DNA of 64,000 nucleotides from Sceloporus undulatus (GCF_019175285.1 NC_056526.1:118229421-118293420); one strand, 5' to 3'. Positions 1-11,425 are shown, counted from the stretch's first letter. Translations and numbers: made by a program. The notes: generated by a model from the sequence alone, not told the origin.

Positions 1-640
1 CAAGTGCAAAATGCTAATGTCGGCCTCAGAGGGGAAATAGTTCTCCTGCATATTTGAGAAAATGTGAAACCCTTTCAAGGAAATCTAATAAACATAATCA
101 TTGCAGCCTGCTGACACAAAGAAAAAAGGACCTCATTCACTCTTTCTTTTTTATGCTGCAATTTAGTGGCCCCTACTGATTTACAAATTGGATCACTCCA
201 GTAAATTATCCATTCTTGTACCTGTGAAAATAAGCACCGAGATCCATATTTGTTTGGAGTTCTGCTTAAATCAGCAGAAATGATGAATTCCATGGCCTGA
301 AATTGGAAATACCAAGGGCTTACTGCAATGGTGGAGCAAAACGTCCCCCCTTGTAATTTATTGTGACCCTCTTTCATTCCAGACACTTTGTATGTCTAAT
401 ATTTATTTCAACGCAAATTAAATTGCTCCCTCCTATATTGTCACATACCTGGCTTTATTGATGTTGTCAAAATCAAATTGTCATCCCCCTGCCCAGATTC
501 AAAACAGCCACACCAGTTTATATTGTAAAGGAACATCTGTTATTAAACTCTGGTTTCTTTTGTTTTTCAATTCTTGCTTGAACGGCGCAAGATGCTGGGA
601 TCAATGTGATAATTTTGATGGGGAGGGAGAGAATAAATAG
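1..640. other. Intergenic DNA, no gene recognised
   Basis: AT-rich sequence with only short open frames that lack splice context or family resemblance. An AATAAA lies near 632 on the + strand just before an L1 remnant. In other amniotes TMEM33 lies upstream of SLC30A9 on the same strand, so this could be distal 3' UTR or intergenic DNA. Nothing here proves that. Confidence 0.4.
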
Positions 641-644
641 TATT

Positions 645-1755
645 TTGCAATTGATTGATTGATTGATTTTTGACACTAAACAATCTAGTATACAATCAAA
701 ATCAAAATGATATACATTCAGAAAATACATACAGAAAATAAAGCAAGAAAGAAGGGGGGAAAAAGATATAGGGCTATGACCCGCTCAATCTTAACTGTAA
801 GGAAAAGAAAAAGATTAAAATAAATATGTTATTCCACCATTACAGATGCAACTAAGTACTCCTACTAAAATTAGTAATCATAACCACAAATTATTACATC
901 ATTAGATTTCTTATTGTTATAAACGGTTTCCAATATTAAAAAAAAAAGCTTCATTTGCCTTATCCTTTAGAGCCCACATTAATCTGGCAATTTGGGCTAA
1001 CTCAGCAACCTTAACAATCCATTCTGTCATCAGTGTCTCATCCATTTCCAGGTTTGTGCAAATTGCTGCTCTTATCGTGTATCAAAAAAAGTAATCCATA
1101 TTTATTATCCAGTTTTTTATCTATAGTGCCCGACAGAAACATTTCTAGCAGCATTACACAATCTGCCTTTAAAATGTTTTCAATTAACATATAAATCTTA
1201 TGCCAAGAACTTTGTGCCTTCTAACAAGTCCACTGCATATGAAAGAAGGCACCCTCCTTGTCTTGACGTCCCTAACATTGGTTTCAAACATTTATTGGCA
1301 TTTTTGATAACTTATTTGAGGTTAGGTACCTTCTGGAAATCATCTCAATTTAATTTACGGTTCAACGTAAATTTTATTTCTTTAGACCATATTTTTTCCC
1401 CATATAGGCATTGCCCATTTGGACATTATGCCCCAAATTTTGGGCCTATCTTATGTACTCCTTTACAGCTTCATCGTCTGTCTCTAATTTAAAAAATAAT
1501 TGGTACACTTTTAAAATTACACGTTCATTGTCTTTATGCGATTTTAAATAAAATTAATTTTCTCCAACCTCTGTTGTGGCATTTCTCTCATCTTGATTAA
1601 ATCTGCCCTTAAGTTGCATATAAGAAAACTAATTAAAAAGCATCTCTCTTGATTTAAATTTCCAGCTGTCTTGTTCAGAGTACAAACATTCCTTATAAAG
1701 GCACCATCTCCAATCTGTAATCCATTCCTTCGTAACAAAATGCTTCCTGCAATGA
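645..1755 (-). mobile_element. L1-type LINE remnant, ORF2 C-terminal part and 3' end
   Basis: Read on the minus strand, broken frames resemble the C-terminal part of squamate L1 ORF2. One piece reads like MTEWIVKVAELAQIARLM, which fits the conserved EWI-KV-E-A-LAKL stretch near the end of ORF2. Upstream pieces include a region rich in K, E and D followed by a Trp-rich stretch. The 3' end at about 645-670 carries a short tetranucleotide run (ATTG repeats on the + strand). Several stops and frame changes interrupt the copy, so it is old and inactive. The 5' end seems to lie near 1,755 where the resemblance stops. The family call rests on remembered motif patterns, not on an alignment. Confidence 0.6.
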
Positions 1756-2145
1756 CACCTCACCACAGAAGGAATAGTATATTGGAAGGAAGTGAAATGA
1801 GAGTGGATAAGAAGAGATGAATTTTCTTGATTCACTGCTGATTTATTTGCAGTGAGGGAGATCAGTCCACCGTAATGGAGCATCATCATTCTGAGCTTGT
1901 TTCCTGTATGATTGCTGGAGGTAAGGAGTTAGCTGTGGATCTGATTCCCTCTCATCATACACTATGAGAAAGTCAGGACCTAAATACAATAAAAAATCTT
2001 TTTGGATGGGGACAATGTTAGAGTGGAATAGATGTAGAAAATATTTATATAACCAAAGGGGACCTTTTTTAGGTGATGCTACAAGGCAAAGGTCACTGGT
2101 ACCTGCCAGAAACTACTCATACCTTCCCTAGGGTTGTTCCCAGAT
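1756..2145. other. Intergenic DNA, nothing recognised
   Basis: No open frame, repeat family or motif stands out between the L1 remnant and the next element. Confidence 0.4.
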
Positions 2146-2149
2146 TATC

Positions 2150-2540
2150 CTGGGCCTTATTCCCACTTACAAAAAAAGTGGTTTGCGATCCGAATTGATG
2201 GACTAATTTGACAGCAGAGCGTGGTTTGCACTACATTTGCCCCGATTGCATTTTTCCCCCTGTAAAATATCCCAGTCGTGGTTCCCATTCACGAATGAAT
2301 TGGTTCCAGCCAGCCAAAGGGCAAATTTAAACTGATTCTGATCAGATCCGTATCTGGTTCACACTTGTGTAGAATTGATTTATCTAAAAAGACACTGAAA
2401 ACATCAGCGTCAAAAAGATGCGGGTTAAATGGGTCTGGTGCAAGACCCCAAACCAGGGTCATTTGAACCGGTTCAAACCGAATTGCACAATCCGATTTAA
2501 AAGACAGTGGTAGTGAGGCCCTGGATGGCCTAGGCCCAGA
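2150..2540. mobile_element. Non-autonomous DNA transposon, hAT-like (tentative)
   Basis: The stretch starts with GGGCCTTATTCCCACTTAC. The reverse complement of its other end begins GGGCCTCACTACCACTGTC, so there is an imperfect terminal inverted repeat of about 19 bp. The interior is non-coding. The 87-residue frame inside it resembles no protein and is likely chance. The length and lack of coding capacity fit a MITE. I see no clear target-site duplication, so the superfamily is a guess. Confidence 0.4.
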
Positions 2541-3050
2541 TTTCAGTGCCAAAACTGTTATAGAGGGCAGAATCTGCTGATGTAATTAAGACGTATTAAG
2601 CATCACCCACAATTGCACTAAGATTGTCATTCAAATAATAAAAAATGCAAAAGTAACAAATGGGGAAAGAACCCGTGCACACTTTTTAAGACAGTGCTCC
2701 AGCCCTGAGATTCTTCCTCCTCATCTTGAAGACTGGAAAAGGGGTTTCAAACTTTCAGGCCATGAGACCTTCATCTGCTTAGTTCTCTGCCTGCTGTTTA
2801 GCAGCTCAGGGTCACTTAGGAGAGAGCCAAAGAGAAAGGGGGAGAAAGGGAACTGGTAAAGGAAGTGCATCTGAAATAATTCCCACCGATCAGCTTGCTA
2901 CAATACTGTGTTATGTGCATTATGGGCATGTATGTGCGTGCCCCTTTCTCTTGAGAAAGGGCCAAGACAACAAAAACTTAAGCTCATGATTTGTGTTTTA
3001 ACAATGTGGTGCAACTAGGCTGAAGGTGTGTCTGATCACTTCTCAAGCAC
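2541..3050. other. Intergenic DNA, nothing recognised
   Basis: A G/A-rich run lies near 2,820-2,860 and a short TG-rich run near 2,920-2,945. No gene or known repeat was recognised. Confidence 0.4.
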
Positions 3051-3054
3051 ACTT

Positions 3055-3205
3055 AGGCTGCATGCATCCGCACTGCAGAAACAACCCAGTTTGGCACCCC
3101 TTTAACTGCCATGGCTCCATGCTATGGAATTCTGGGAACTGTAGTTGGTTGTGGCACCAGAGCAAAGCAAGTCCTAGAGTTCTCTAAAATCCCATTCTGG
3201 AGTTG
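3055..3205. mobile_element. MITE half-copy of a common squamate family
   Basis: The sequence has the recognisable start of an abundant squamate foldback element: GGCTGCATGCATCCGCACTG, then a CAGTTTGGCACC-like block, a CTGCCATGGCTCCATGCTAT block, then GGAATTCTGGGAACTGTAGTT. Complete copies are near-palindromic. Here only the first arm is clear, so the copy is truncated or decayed. Confidence 0.5.
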
Positions 3206-3374
3206 TGACCAGTAACTCCTGTCTTGAAGAAATCTCTTATTCCACCTTTCTGTTGTGTTTTTCTCTCCCAGACAGAGGCTGGCTTTTATTCTACTTTAGA
3301 AAACAGAGGATTGAATTTTTCTGCCATTATTCTTCCAAGTAGTTTGGTGGAAGTTCTCCATATAAATCTGTCCC

Positions 3375-3645
3375 CAGGTGACAGAAGAGGTTTGAACCAG
3401 GTGCCCTTTGAGGGTCCTTTCAGATTCTGTGGGGCTATGTATCCTTGCTTGACAGAAGGTGGGTTGGACCAGGCGGCCTTTCAGGGGTACTTAATAATAC
3501 TGGGGTGCTCTGTTTCCCCCATGACCGAATGGGTTTGGACCAGGCGGACCTTCAAGGGTCCTTTGAAATCCTGTGGTGCTATGTATCCCTGCATAAGAGA
3601 AGAGGTTTGGACCAGGTGGCCATTGAGGGGTCCTATATAATAATA
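3375..3645 (+). repeat. Tandem repeat of CR1-tail-like units
   Basis: Four diverged units of roughly 75-80 bp follow one another. Each contains a TTGGACCAGG(T/C)GGCC core, then a TTTGAGGGGTCCTTT-like block, then a CTATGTATCCCTGC-like or related block. The first block resembles the GGACTAGATGGCCTTTGAGG segment near the 3' end of CR1-family LINEs. The most likely reading is amplification of a LINE tail into a short minisatellite. Long open frames here come from the repetition. Confidence 0.6.
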
Positions 3646-3920
3646 CTATATCATATAATTAAGATAAGACAGGGCCTCATCTCTTGCTCTCTGTCGCTCT
3701 CCTGTGGCTCCATTTGCACACTGCAGCCTCCTGAGGCAGGAAATACAAAATAAGAAGGAAATAAAAAAAGGAAATAAAATAAAATTAAGACATTTAAAAA
3801 TCTTTAAATAAAACCAGAATAAAATAAGCCATAAAGTAGACTAGAACAGAATAAAGATAATTAAAATAACTTCCTCTCCAGGTCCTTCCTTGGAGGTTTC
3901 CCTTCCTCCTAACTCTCTCT
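3646..3920. other. A-rich spacer
   Basis: A-rich sequence with repeated AAATAAAA-type runs between 3,750 and 3,870. No gene was recognised. Confidence 0.4.
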
Positions 3921-3923
3921 CGG

Positions 3924-4007
3924 GCGCCCTCTTGTGGCTAAAAGGCCCCTGGAGGCTTTGCTGCAAACAACATTCTTCTTCTCTGTCCTGGAGCGCCCTC
4001 TGGTGGC
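3924..4007 (-). promoter_or_regulatory. Two CTCF-like motifs in the same orientation
   Basis: The reverse complement of 3,924-3,938 is GCCACAAGAGGGCGC and of 3,993-4,007 is GCCACCAGAGGGCGC. Both fit the core of the vertebrate CTCF motif (CCAS-YAG-RGGGCG). They point the same way and lie about 70 bp apart. A third, weaker GGCCAGGGGGCG lies at about 4,008-4,019 on the + strand. Motif match only; occupancy is unknown. Confidence 0.5.
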
Positions 4008-4236
4008 GGCCAGGGGGCGTTGCCGCTTGCCCTCTTGCTCCTCATGGCCATTGATTGCCCTGCAGGGCTCAAGGGTCTGGGGACTTCCAGAAAGGAGCTT
4101 CAGGGGGCCCAGGGCGCAGACAGGCTGCAGGGAGACCCCCCCAACATCTGCATGGCCTGGGGATGATGGGAAGGGGCCTCCAACCCCCCTCCCCACATGC
4201 TGTGCCTTAAGAGGATGATGGGAAGGGGCTTCCAAT

Positions 4237-4430
4237 AGGGTTGCCATAATTCTCTACTAAAAACTGGGACAAAATGTAGGACAAAATTTATACCAAAATA
4301 TAGGACAATTGTAGGATAAAATGTAGCCCAAAATGTAGGACATTTAAGAAAAATGGAGGACATTAAATGTCCTACTTTTGGGGCTACATTTTATCCTACA
4401 TTTTGTCCCGGAAAGTAGCGAATTCATGGC
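4237..4430. mobile_element. Foldback (MITE-like) element
   Basis: Inverted arms lie at about 4,266-4,347 and 4,363-4,411. The left arm holds TAGGATAAAATGTAGCCC and the right arm holds GGGGCTACATTTTATCCTA. The outer parts hold GGGACAAAATGTAGGAC and CCTACATTTTGTCCC. The left border begins AGGGTTGCCA, a start seen in other squamate MITEs. There is no coding capacity. Confidence 0.6.
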
Positions 4431-4477
4431 AGCCGCTATGAACCAAGGTCCCGAACACTGACATTCAAGGCACCAAT

Positions 4478-5117
4478 AAATTGTGTGTGTTGTGTGTGTG
4501 TGTTGTTTTATATGATATACTGCTTATTATATGTGTGTGTATATATGTGGTTTGGTGTGTGTGTGTATTACATTATCTCAGTATGTATCCCTAACCGTGT
4601 GTGTACATCATTTATGTTTCTGGTGTGTGTGTGTGTATTAAATTCTATAACAGAACCACACCACACACATACAGTATATTACAACGTTGTATATTAATTA
4701 TTATGTCCTTAAATTATATATATGTAATAACAAACTGTGTGTGTAATAATTATGTCACTGTTATGTGTAAGTTTGTTGGGTTTTGGTGTGTATATATCTA
4801 TATTTCTACCTGTATGTGTGTGTGTATTATATATATATCCACACACACACAACTATCTAAACATTATCACTCATCTATCTAGCTCTCTCTCATCCTATCT
4901 CTCTATACCCACACCACACACGGCCCTCGTATCTATCTATCTATCTATCTGTCTTTACTGTCGGTCCTGTCCTATTAGGTCTTCTCTATCTCCTCTCTCT
5001 ATACACACCCCACACACACAAGATCCGTTATCGAATCATTCATCTATCTATCTATCTATCTATCTATACATCTCTTATCATCCTCCTCTCTCGTCTCTAT
5101 ATATATATATATGCCTC

Positions 5118-5159
<42 letters not shown>

Positions 5160-5600
5160 AATCCTCTCTGCTCTCCCTATAGTATATATAGACACACGCA
5201 TATAAGTAGAGTATTAGGCCTGTATCATCGCCATCTAGTCTATCTATCATCCCTCTCTTCTCTATATATAGACTATATATACACACACACATATTCCTCT
5301 AATCTACCTACGATCAGCTATCTACCTCTCTCTCCCAACCACACTCTCTATATAAAAAAGTTAAAAAAAATAGATATACCACACTACAAAATATATGCCT
5401 CTATCATCTATCTATCGATCTACACTATCTAGCTAGTCTAGCTATCTATCTATCTATCTATATATCAATCTTCTATCTATCTACTCCTGTCTCTCTCTCT
5501 CGCTCTCTATATATATATGTATATGCAGAGAGAGAGAATGCCACACACTCTCTTAGATAAGGGCATATGTAATATGTTGTGTTAATGTGTGTGATGTGTG
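4478..5600. repeat. Compound microsatellite cluster (GT, TATC, CT, TA)
   Basis: About 1.1 kb of interleaved simple repeats: GT/CA runs from 4,478, TATC (ATCT) runs at about 4,935-4,955, 5,040-5,070, 5,116-5,160 and 5,440-5,465, CT and TA runs, and a GA run near 5,526. The 231-residue open frame across it is Tyr/Ile/Leu/Ser-rich low-complexity sequence and not a gene. Confidence 0.9.
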
Positions 5601-5756
5601 TGTGTGTGGTATATTAGATATAGAGATATCCTTTGCTCTAGAAGGCAAATCTTCAGTGACTGTAGCCCATTTATAATATATGTCAGGCCAAGACTTAGCT
5701 TTCATTGCTGACAGGGAAATGGAGCCCTGGTCCCACAGAGTTATGGACAACAATAT

Positions 5757-5930
5757 TAATTATTATTATTATTATTATTATTATTATAGAAGAACGGTTC
5801 CCTGCCCTCCGGCTTACAAGCTAAAAAGACATGACACAGAAAGGAGAAGGGAGTGGTGGAGGGAAAGGGTAGAGGTTCCCAGATTGGAAGGGCCCGGACT
5901 ATGGCGAACCTACAACAGGGAGATAAAATG
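5757..5930. repeat. Interspersed repeat fragment, second copy at about 16,510
   Basis: After a TTA trinucleotide run, the segment with CGGTTCCCTGCCCTC and GGCTTACAA-CTAAAAAGACATG followed by a GGAGAAGGGAG-GGTGGAGGGA stretch is clearly the same family as 16,580-16,670. The class is unknown. It forms the left shoulder of the tandem array. Confidence 0.6.
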
Positions 5931-5934
5931 GAGT

Positions 5935-8900
5935 CCTTTCCTCCCACACCCAAAAATCCAACTCCCCAGCATCAAACGGGGAAAAGTTCAGCTCAGTGAC
6001 GAAATGGGAATTCTTTCCCCCTCCCAGAACTCCCAACTCCCAGAAGGAAGGGGGCTGGGCAGGAAGGAAGGAGGATGCATGAGGGGGGGGGGCGGCTCCG
6101 TGACAGAAAAATGGGAGGGGTGGCGGGCTGGATGTGGCCGGAGCGCGGGTGGGCCGGGCGGGGGAAAACAACTCACTCTCCAACTCACCACATGCAAAGC
6201 AGTGGTGCAGGGGAAAGCATCCCTCACTTACATAATTTGGTGGCGGGGCCTTTGGTGCGGCGGGCGGTCGCGCGAGAGCGGGGCGCAACTCCGCAGCTGA
6301 GGTGGGGCCGGGGCGGCGAGGAAAAGCAGGCCTCACGTGGACAAAGAAATGGGAGTGTGGGGGCCTTTCCCACACCAGAACTCTCCAACTCCCAGGATGC
6401 AAACGGAAAAAGTTCAGCTCACGTGAGCAGGAAAGGAGTCCTTTTCCGGCGCGGGGCCGTCCCAGAAACTCCAAATCCCAGAATGCCAAACACCGAGGGA
6501 AAAGCAGCCTCACGTGACAGAAAAAGTTGGAAGTTCCTTTCCCCCTCCCAGAAATGCCAAATCCCCAGCATGCACCGAGGGAAAAGCATGCCTCACTGAC
6601 AGAAAATGGGAGTTCCTTTTCCCACCCCAAGAACTCCAACGTCCCAGCAATGCAAAGCGGGAAAAAGTTCAGCTCACGTGACAGAAAAGGTTAGTCCTTG
6701 CCGCCCTCCCAGAACGCCAACTCCAAATCATGGAAAGCAGGAAAGCATGCCTCACGTGACAGAAATGGGAAGTCCTTTCCCCCGTCCCAGAACTCCAAAC
6801 CCATCATGCAACCGAGGTTAAAAGCAATGCCTCACTTGACAGAAAATTGGAGTCCTTTCCCCACACCCAGAACTCCAACTCCCAGGATGCAAAGCAGGAA
6901 AAGTTTCACAGCTCACGTGAACGAAAATGGGAGTCCCGTTCCCCCTCCCAGAACTCCAACTCCCAGCATGCAAAGCAGGAAAAGCATGCCGCACAAGTGA
7001 CAGAATGTGGAGTCTTTCGCCCTCCCAAAAACTCCAACTCCCGTTGCCACCGAGGGAAAAGCATGCCTCACGGGAGCAGAAAAAGGAGTCCTTTCGCCTC
7101 CCTAGAACTCCAATCCCAGCAATGCAGCACCGAGGGAAAAGCATGCCTCACGTGACAACGAAAAATGGAGTCCTTTCGACCTCCCAGAACTCCAAAATCC
7201 CAGCATGCCAACCAGGGAAAAGCTGCCTCACGTACAGAAAAGGGGAGCCCTGCTCCCTCCAGGAACTCACTCCAACTCCCACATGCAATCGGGAAAAGAT
7301 TACCTACGTGAAGAAATGGTAGTCCCTTTCCCACACCACAGGAAACTCCAACTCCCAGATGCAAAGCGGGAAAAGTTCACATCTCACGTGACAGAAAATG
7401 GGGAGGCCTTGTTCCACCTCCCAAACCCAACTCCACAGTGCAAAGCGGGACAAGTTCCTCACTTGACGAATGGAGTCCTTTCCCCGGCCCAGAAACTCCA
7501 ACTCCCACATCAAAGCGAAGCATCCTCACGTGACAGAAAATGTAGTCATTTCCCACCCCAGAAGTCCAACTCCCCCAACGCAAAGCATGAAAAGAATGCC
7601 TCACGATGAAGAAACATGGGAGTCCCTTTCCCCCTCCCAGAACTCCCAACTCCCACTGCAAAACAGGAAAAGCATGCCTCAACTTGACAGAAAATGGGAG
7701 TCCTTTTCCTCCCCTCCCAGACTCCAACTCCCAGCGATGCTTGAGGGAAAAAGCTTGCCTCAACGTCAGAAAAATGGGACCCTTTCCCACTCACAGGAAC
7801 TCCAACTCCAGCTGCCACCGAGGGAAAAGCATACCTCACTGAGAGAAAATGGAGTCCTTGTCCCCCCTCCCAGAACTCCAATCCAAGCATGCACCGAGGA
7901 AAAGCATGCATCACGTGACAGAAAATGGGAGTCCTTTCCCCTCACAGAACGTCCAACTCCCAGCATGCAAAGCAGGAAAAGCATTCCTCACGTGACAAAA
8001 TTTGGGAGTCCTTTCGCCCTCCACCCGAAACCCAAATCCCAGCATGCCCGAGGGAAAAAGCAATGCCTCCGCACGTGACAGACATGGGAGTCCGTTCCGC
8101 CTCCCCCCAGAACTCCAAATATCCAGCAGGACCGAGGGAAAAACAATGCCTCACGTGAAGAAAATGGGAGTCCTTTTCCCCCTCCCAGAAACTCCACTCC
8201 AGCATGCAAAGCGGGAAAAAAGGTTCACCTCCCGTGGACAGAGAAATGGGGGTCGTTCCCCACATCCCAGAACTTCCAACTCCCAGCATGCACCGAGGGA
8301 AAAGCATGCCTCACGTGACGAAAGGGGAGTCCTTTTCCCCCTCCCCAGACTCCAACTCCCAGCATGCAAAACAGGAATAAGCATGCCTCACGTGACAAGA
8401 AAATGGTAGTCCGTTCCCCCTCCCAGAACTCCAACTCCCACATCAGCAGGAAAAACAGGCCTCACACGGGACATAAAAATGGGAGTCCTTTCCCCCTCCC
8501 AGAAATCCAACTCCAGCATGCAAAGCAGGAAAATGCATACCTCACGTACAAAATGGGAGTCCTTTCCCCCCTCCCAGAACTCCAACTCCCGCATCGAAAC
8601 ATGAAAAGCATGCCTCACTGAACAGAAAATTGGGAGTCCTTTCGGCCCCTCCCGAACTTCCCAAATCCCAGCAGGCACCGAAGAAAGCCATGCTCACGTG
8701 GACACAAATGGGAGTCCTTTCCCACACCCAACGCCAACTCCCACATGCAAAAGCAGGAAAGTTCAGCTCACGTGACAGGAATGGGAGTCCTTTCCCACTG
8801 CGCCAAAATCCAACTCCAGCATGCAAAGCGGGAAAAGTTCAGCGCACTGACAAGAAAATGGGAGTCTCCTTCCCCTCCCAGAACTCAACTCCCAGCATGC

Positions 8901-11425
8901 AAAGCAGGAAAAGCATAACCTCACGTGACAGAAAATGTGAGTCCTTTCCTCCCCCTCCCAGAACTCCAACTCCTCAGCATGCAACGGAAAAATCACCTCA
9001 CATGAACAGAATTTGGGAGTCCTTTTCCCCTCCCCGAACTCCAACTCCCACATGCCCGAGGAAAAGAATACTTCACTGACAGGAAAATGGGAGTCCTTTC
9101 GCCTCCCAGACTCCAAATCCCAGCATGCACCGAGGGAAAAGCATGATCACGTGACAGAAATGGGGAGTCTCCTTTCGCCCTCCCAGAACTCCAACTCCCA
9201 TCATGCACCGAGGGAAAAGCATACCTCACGTTAGAGAAAATGGTAGTCCTTTCCCACTCTTCCCAGAACGCCAACGTCCCAGCATGCAAAGGCGGAAAAA
9301 AGTCGACTCAACGTGTGAAAATTGGGAGTCCTTTCCCACTCACCAGAACGCCACTCCAGCATGCACCGAGGGAAAAGCATGCGTCACGTTACTGAAATGG
9401 GAGTCCTTTTCCCCCTCCGAGAACTCCAACTCCCAGCTGCAACGAGGGAAAAGCATGCCTCAGCGTGACATAAAATGGGAGTCCTTTCCCCCTCCCAGAA
9501 CTCCAACTCCCCAGCATGCACCGAGGAAAAGCATGCCATCACGTGACAAGAAAATGGGAGTCCTTTTTTCCCTCCCAGAACTCCAAATCCCAAGCATGCA
9601 CCGAGGGAAAAGCTGCCTCACTGACAGAAAATGGGAGGCCTTTCCCCCTCCCAAATCCAACTCACAGCATGCACTGAAGGGAAAAGGGCACGCTTTCACG
9701 GGACAGAAGAATGGGAGTCCTTGCCCGCTCCAGAACTCCAACTCCCAGCATGGCAACGGGGAAAAGCATGCTCACGGACAGAAATGGGAGTCCGTTCCCC
9801 TCCCAAGAACTCACCTCCAGCATGCAGAGGGAAAAGCATGCCTCACGTGACAGAAAATGGGAAGTCCTTTTGCCTCCAACCCAATCCCAGCATGCACGAG
9901 GGAAAAAGCTCCTCACGTGACAGATGGAGTCCTTCGCCCTCCCAGAACTCCAGACGCCAGCAGCACCGAGGGAAAGCATGCCTCACGTGACGAAAATGGA
10001 GTTTTCCTTTCCCCCTCCGAACTCCAACGCCAGATGCACGGGGAAAGTATGCTCAGTGACAGAAAAGGGGTTCCTTTCCCCCCGCCCAAACTTCCTTATA
10101 ATCCCAGCATGAATGGGGAAAAGCGGCCTCACGTGACAGAAATGGGAGTCCTTTCCCCCCCAGTGAAATCCGCTCAGCATCAAAGGGGAGAAGTCAGCTC
10201 CGTGACAGAAATGGGAGTCCTTTTCCCTCCCATAACTCCAATCCCAGCATGCACCGAGGGAAAAGCATGCTCACGTGACAGAAAATGGATCCTTTCCCCT
10301 CTCCCAGAACTCCAATCCCAGCAGCAAGGGGAAAAGTTCAGCCTCACGTGAAGAAATGGGAGTCTTCGCCAGCCCAGACTCCAACTCCCAGCATGCACGT
10401 GAAAGTCATGCTCACGTGACTGAAATGAGTTTCCTTTCCCCCGCGAGAACTCCAACTCCCAAAAGCAGAGGGGGAAAAGCTGCTCACTGACAGAAAGGGA
10501 GTCCTTTCCTTCCCGCCCAGAACTCCAACTCCAGCATCACCGGAGGGAAAGCTGCTCACGTGACGAAAATGGGATCCTTTCCCCCTCCGAGAACTCCAAA
10601 CCCAGCAGGCCGGAGGGAAATCATGCTCACGTGGACAGAAAATGGGGTCCTTTTCCCCTCCAGAACTCTCAATCCCAGCATGCAAGGGGAAAAGTTGTCG
10701 CTTCACGTGGACAGAAAATGGAGTCCTTTTCGGGCCCTCCAGAACTCTCCAACGGCTCCAGCTACGGGGAAAAGCATGCTCACGTGACAGAAAATGGGAG
10801 TCGGTTTCCACACTCCAGAAATCCTTTCCCTAATACTCCCAGCATGCACGAGAGAAAAGCAGGCTCACGGTGACTAAAATGGGGTCCTTTCCCCCTCCGA
10901 GACTCCAACTCCAGATGTCAGAGGGGGAAAAGCATGCTCGTGGAAGAAATGGGAGTCCGTGTTTCCCCTCCCAGAAGCTTCACTCCCAGCATAATCGCGG
11001 GAAAGCGGCGCTCACGTGGACAGAAAATGGGAGTCTTGTCCCCTCCCAGTACTCCACGCCCAGCATGAGGGGAGAGGGCCTTACGTGACAGAAAAGGGGA
11101 GTTTTCCTTTCCCGCTCCAAATCTCAACTCCCAGCATGCAAGGGGAAAAGTCAGCTCACGTGATAGAAAATGGGAGTCCTTTCCCCTCCCATAACTCACT
11201 CCCAGCATGCCGGGAAAAGCATGCCCTCACGTGCGGAAATTGGAGTCCTTTCCCCTCCCAGAACTCCAATCTTCCCAGCTGCAAGCAGGAAAAGCATGCC
11301 TCCACTGACAGAAATGGGAGGCTTTCCCCTCCGAGACGCCACTCCCAGCTGCAACGGAAAGCATGCTCGTGACAGAAATGGGAGTCTTCCCCTCAAACGC
11401 CAACTGCCCAGCATGCACGCGCCGC
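5935..11425 (+). repeat. Minisatellite array, forward half, about 76-bp monomers
   Basis: Some 70 head-to-tail monomers, 70-85 bp each. In order a monomer reads: CTCACGTGACAGAAAATGGG, then AGTCCTTTCCCCCTCCC, then AGAACTCCAACTCCCAGCAT, then one of two tails (GCACCGAGGGAAAAGCATGC or GCAAAGCGGGAAAAAGTTCA). The first block contains an E-box (CACGTG), intact in some 30-35 monomers by eye. The third block resembles the ZNF143/THAP11 motif. Divergence between monomers is mainly single-base insertion and deletion, so no reading frame is preserved and the many Pro/Ser-rich open frames are noise. The first 370 bp are degenerate and GC-rich. Confidence 0.93.
6050..6312. other. GC-rich, CpG-rich block inside the start of the array
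   Basis: Between recognisable monomers lies sequence with GGCGGGCTGG, CCGGAGCGCGGGTGGGCCGG and GCGGCGGGCGGTCGCGCGAG. It is much richer in CpG than the monomers and breaks the periodicity, though short monomer pieces (ATGCAAAGCAG, GGGGAAAGCAT) persist inside. It could be an inserted fragment or a relic of the sequence the array grew from. Confidence 0.5.

Noticed and set aside
1629-1889. 86-residue minus-strand frame as a host gene
   Set aside because: Its C-terminal half fits the L1 ORF2 remnant and continues in broken frames downstream.
4737-5432. 231-residue open frame
   Set aside because: It is translated ATCT/CT/CA microsatellite, Tyr/Leu/Ser/Ile only.
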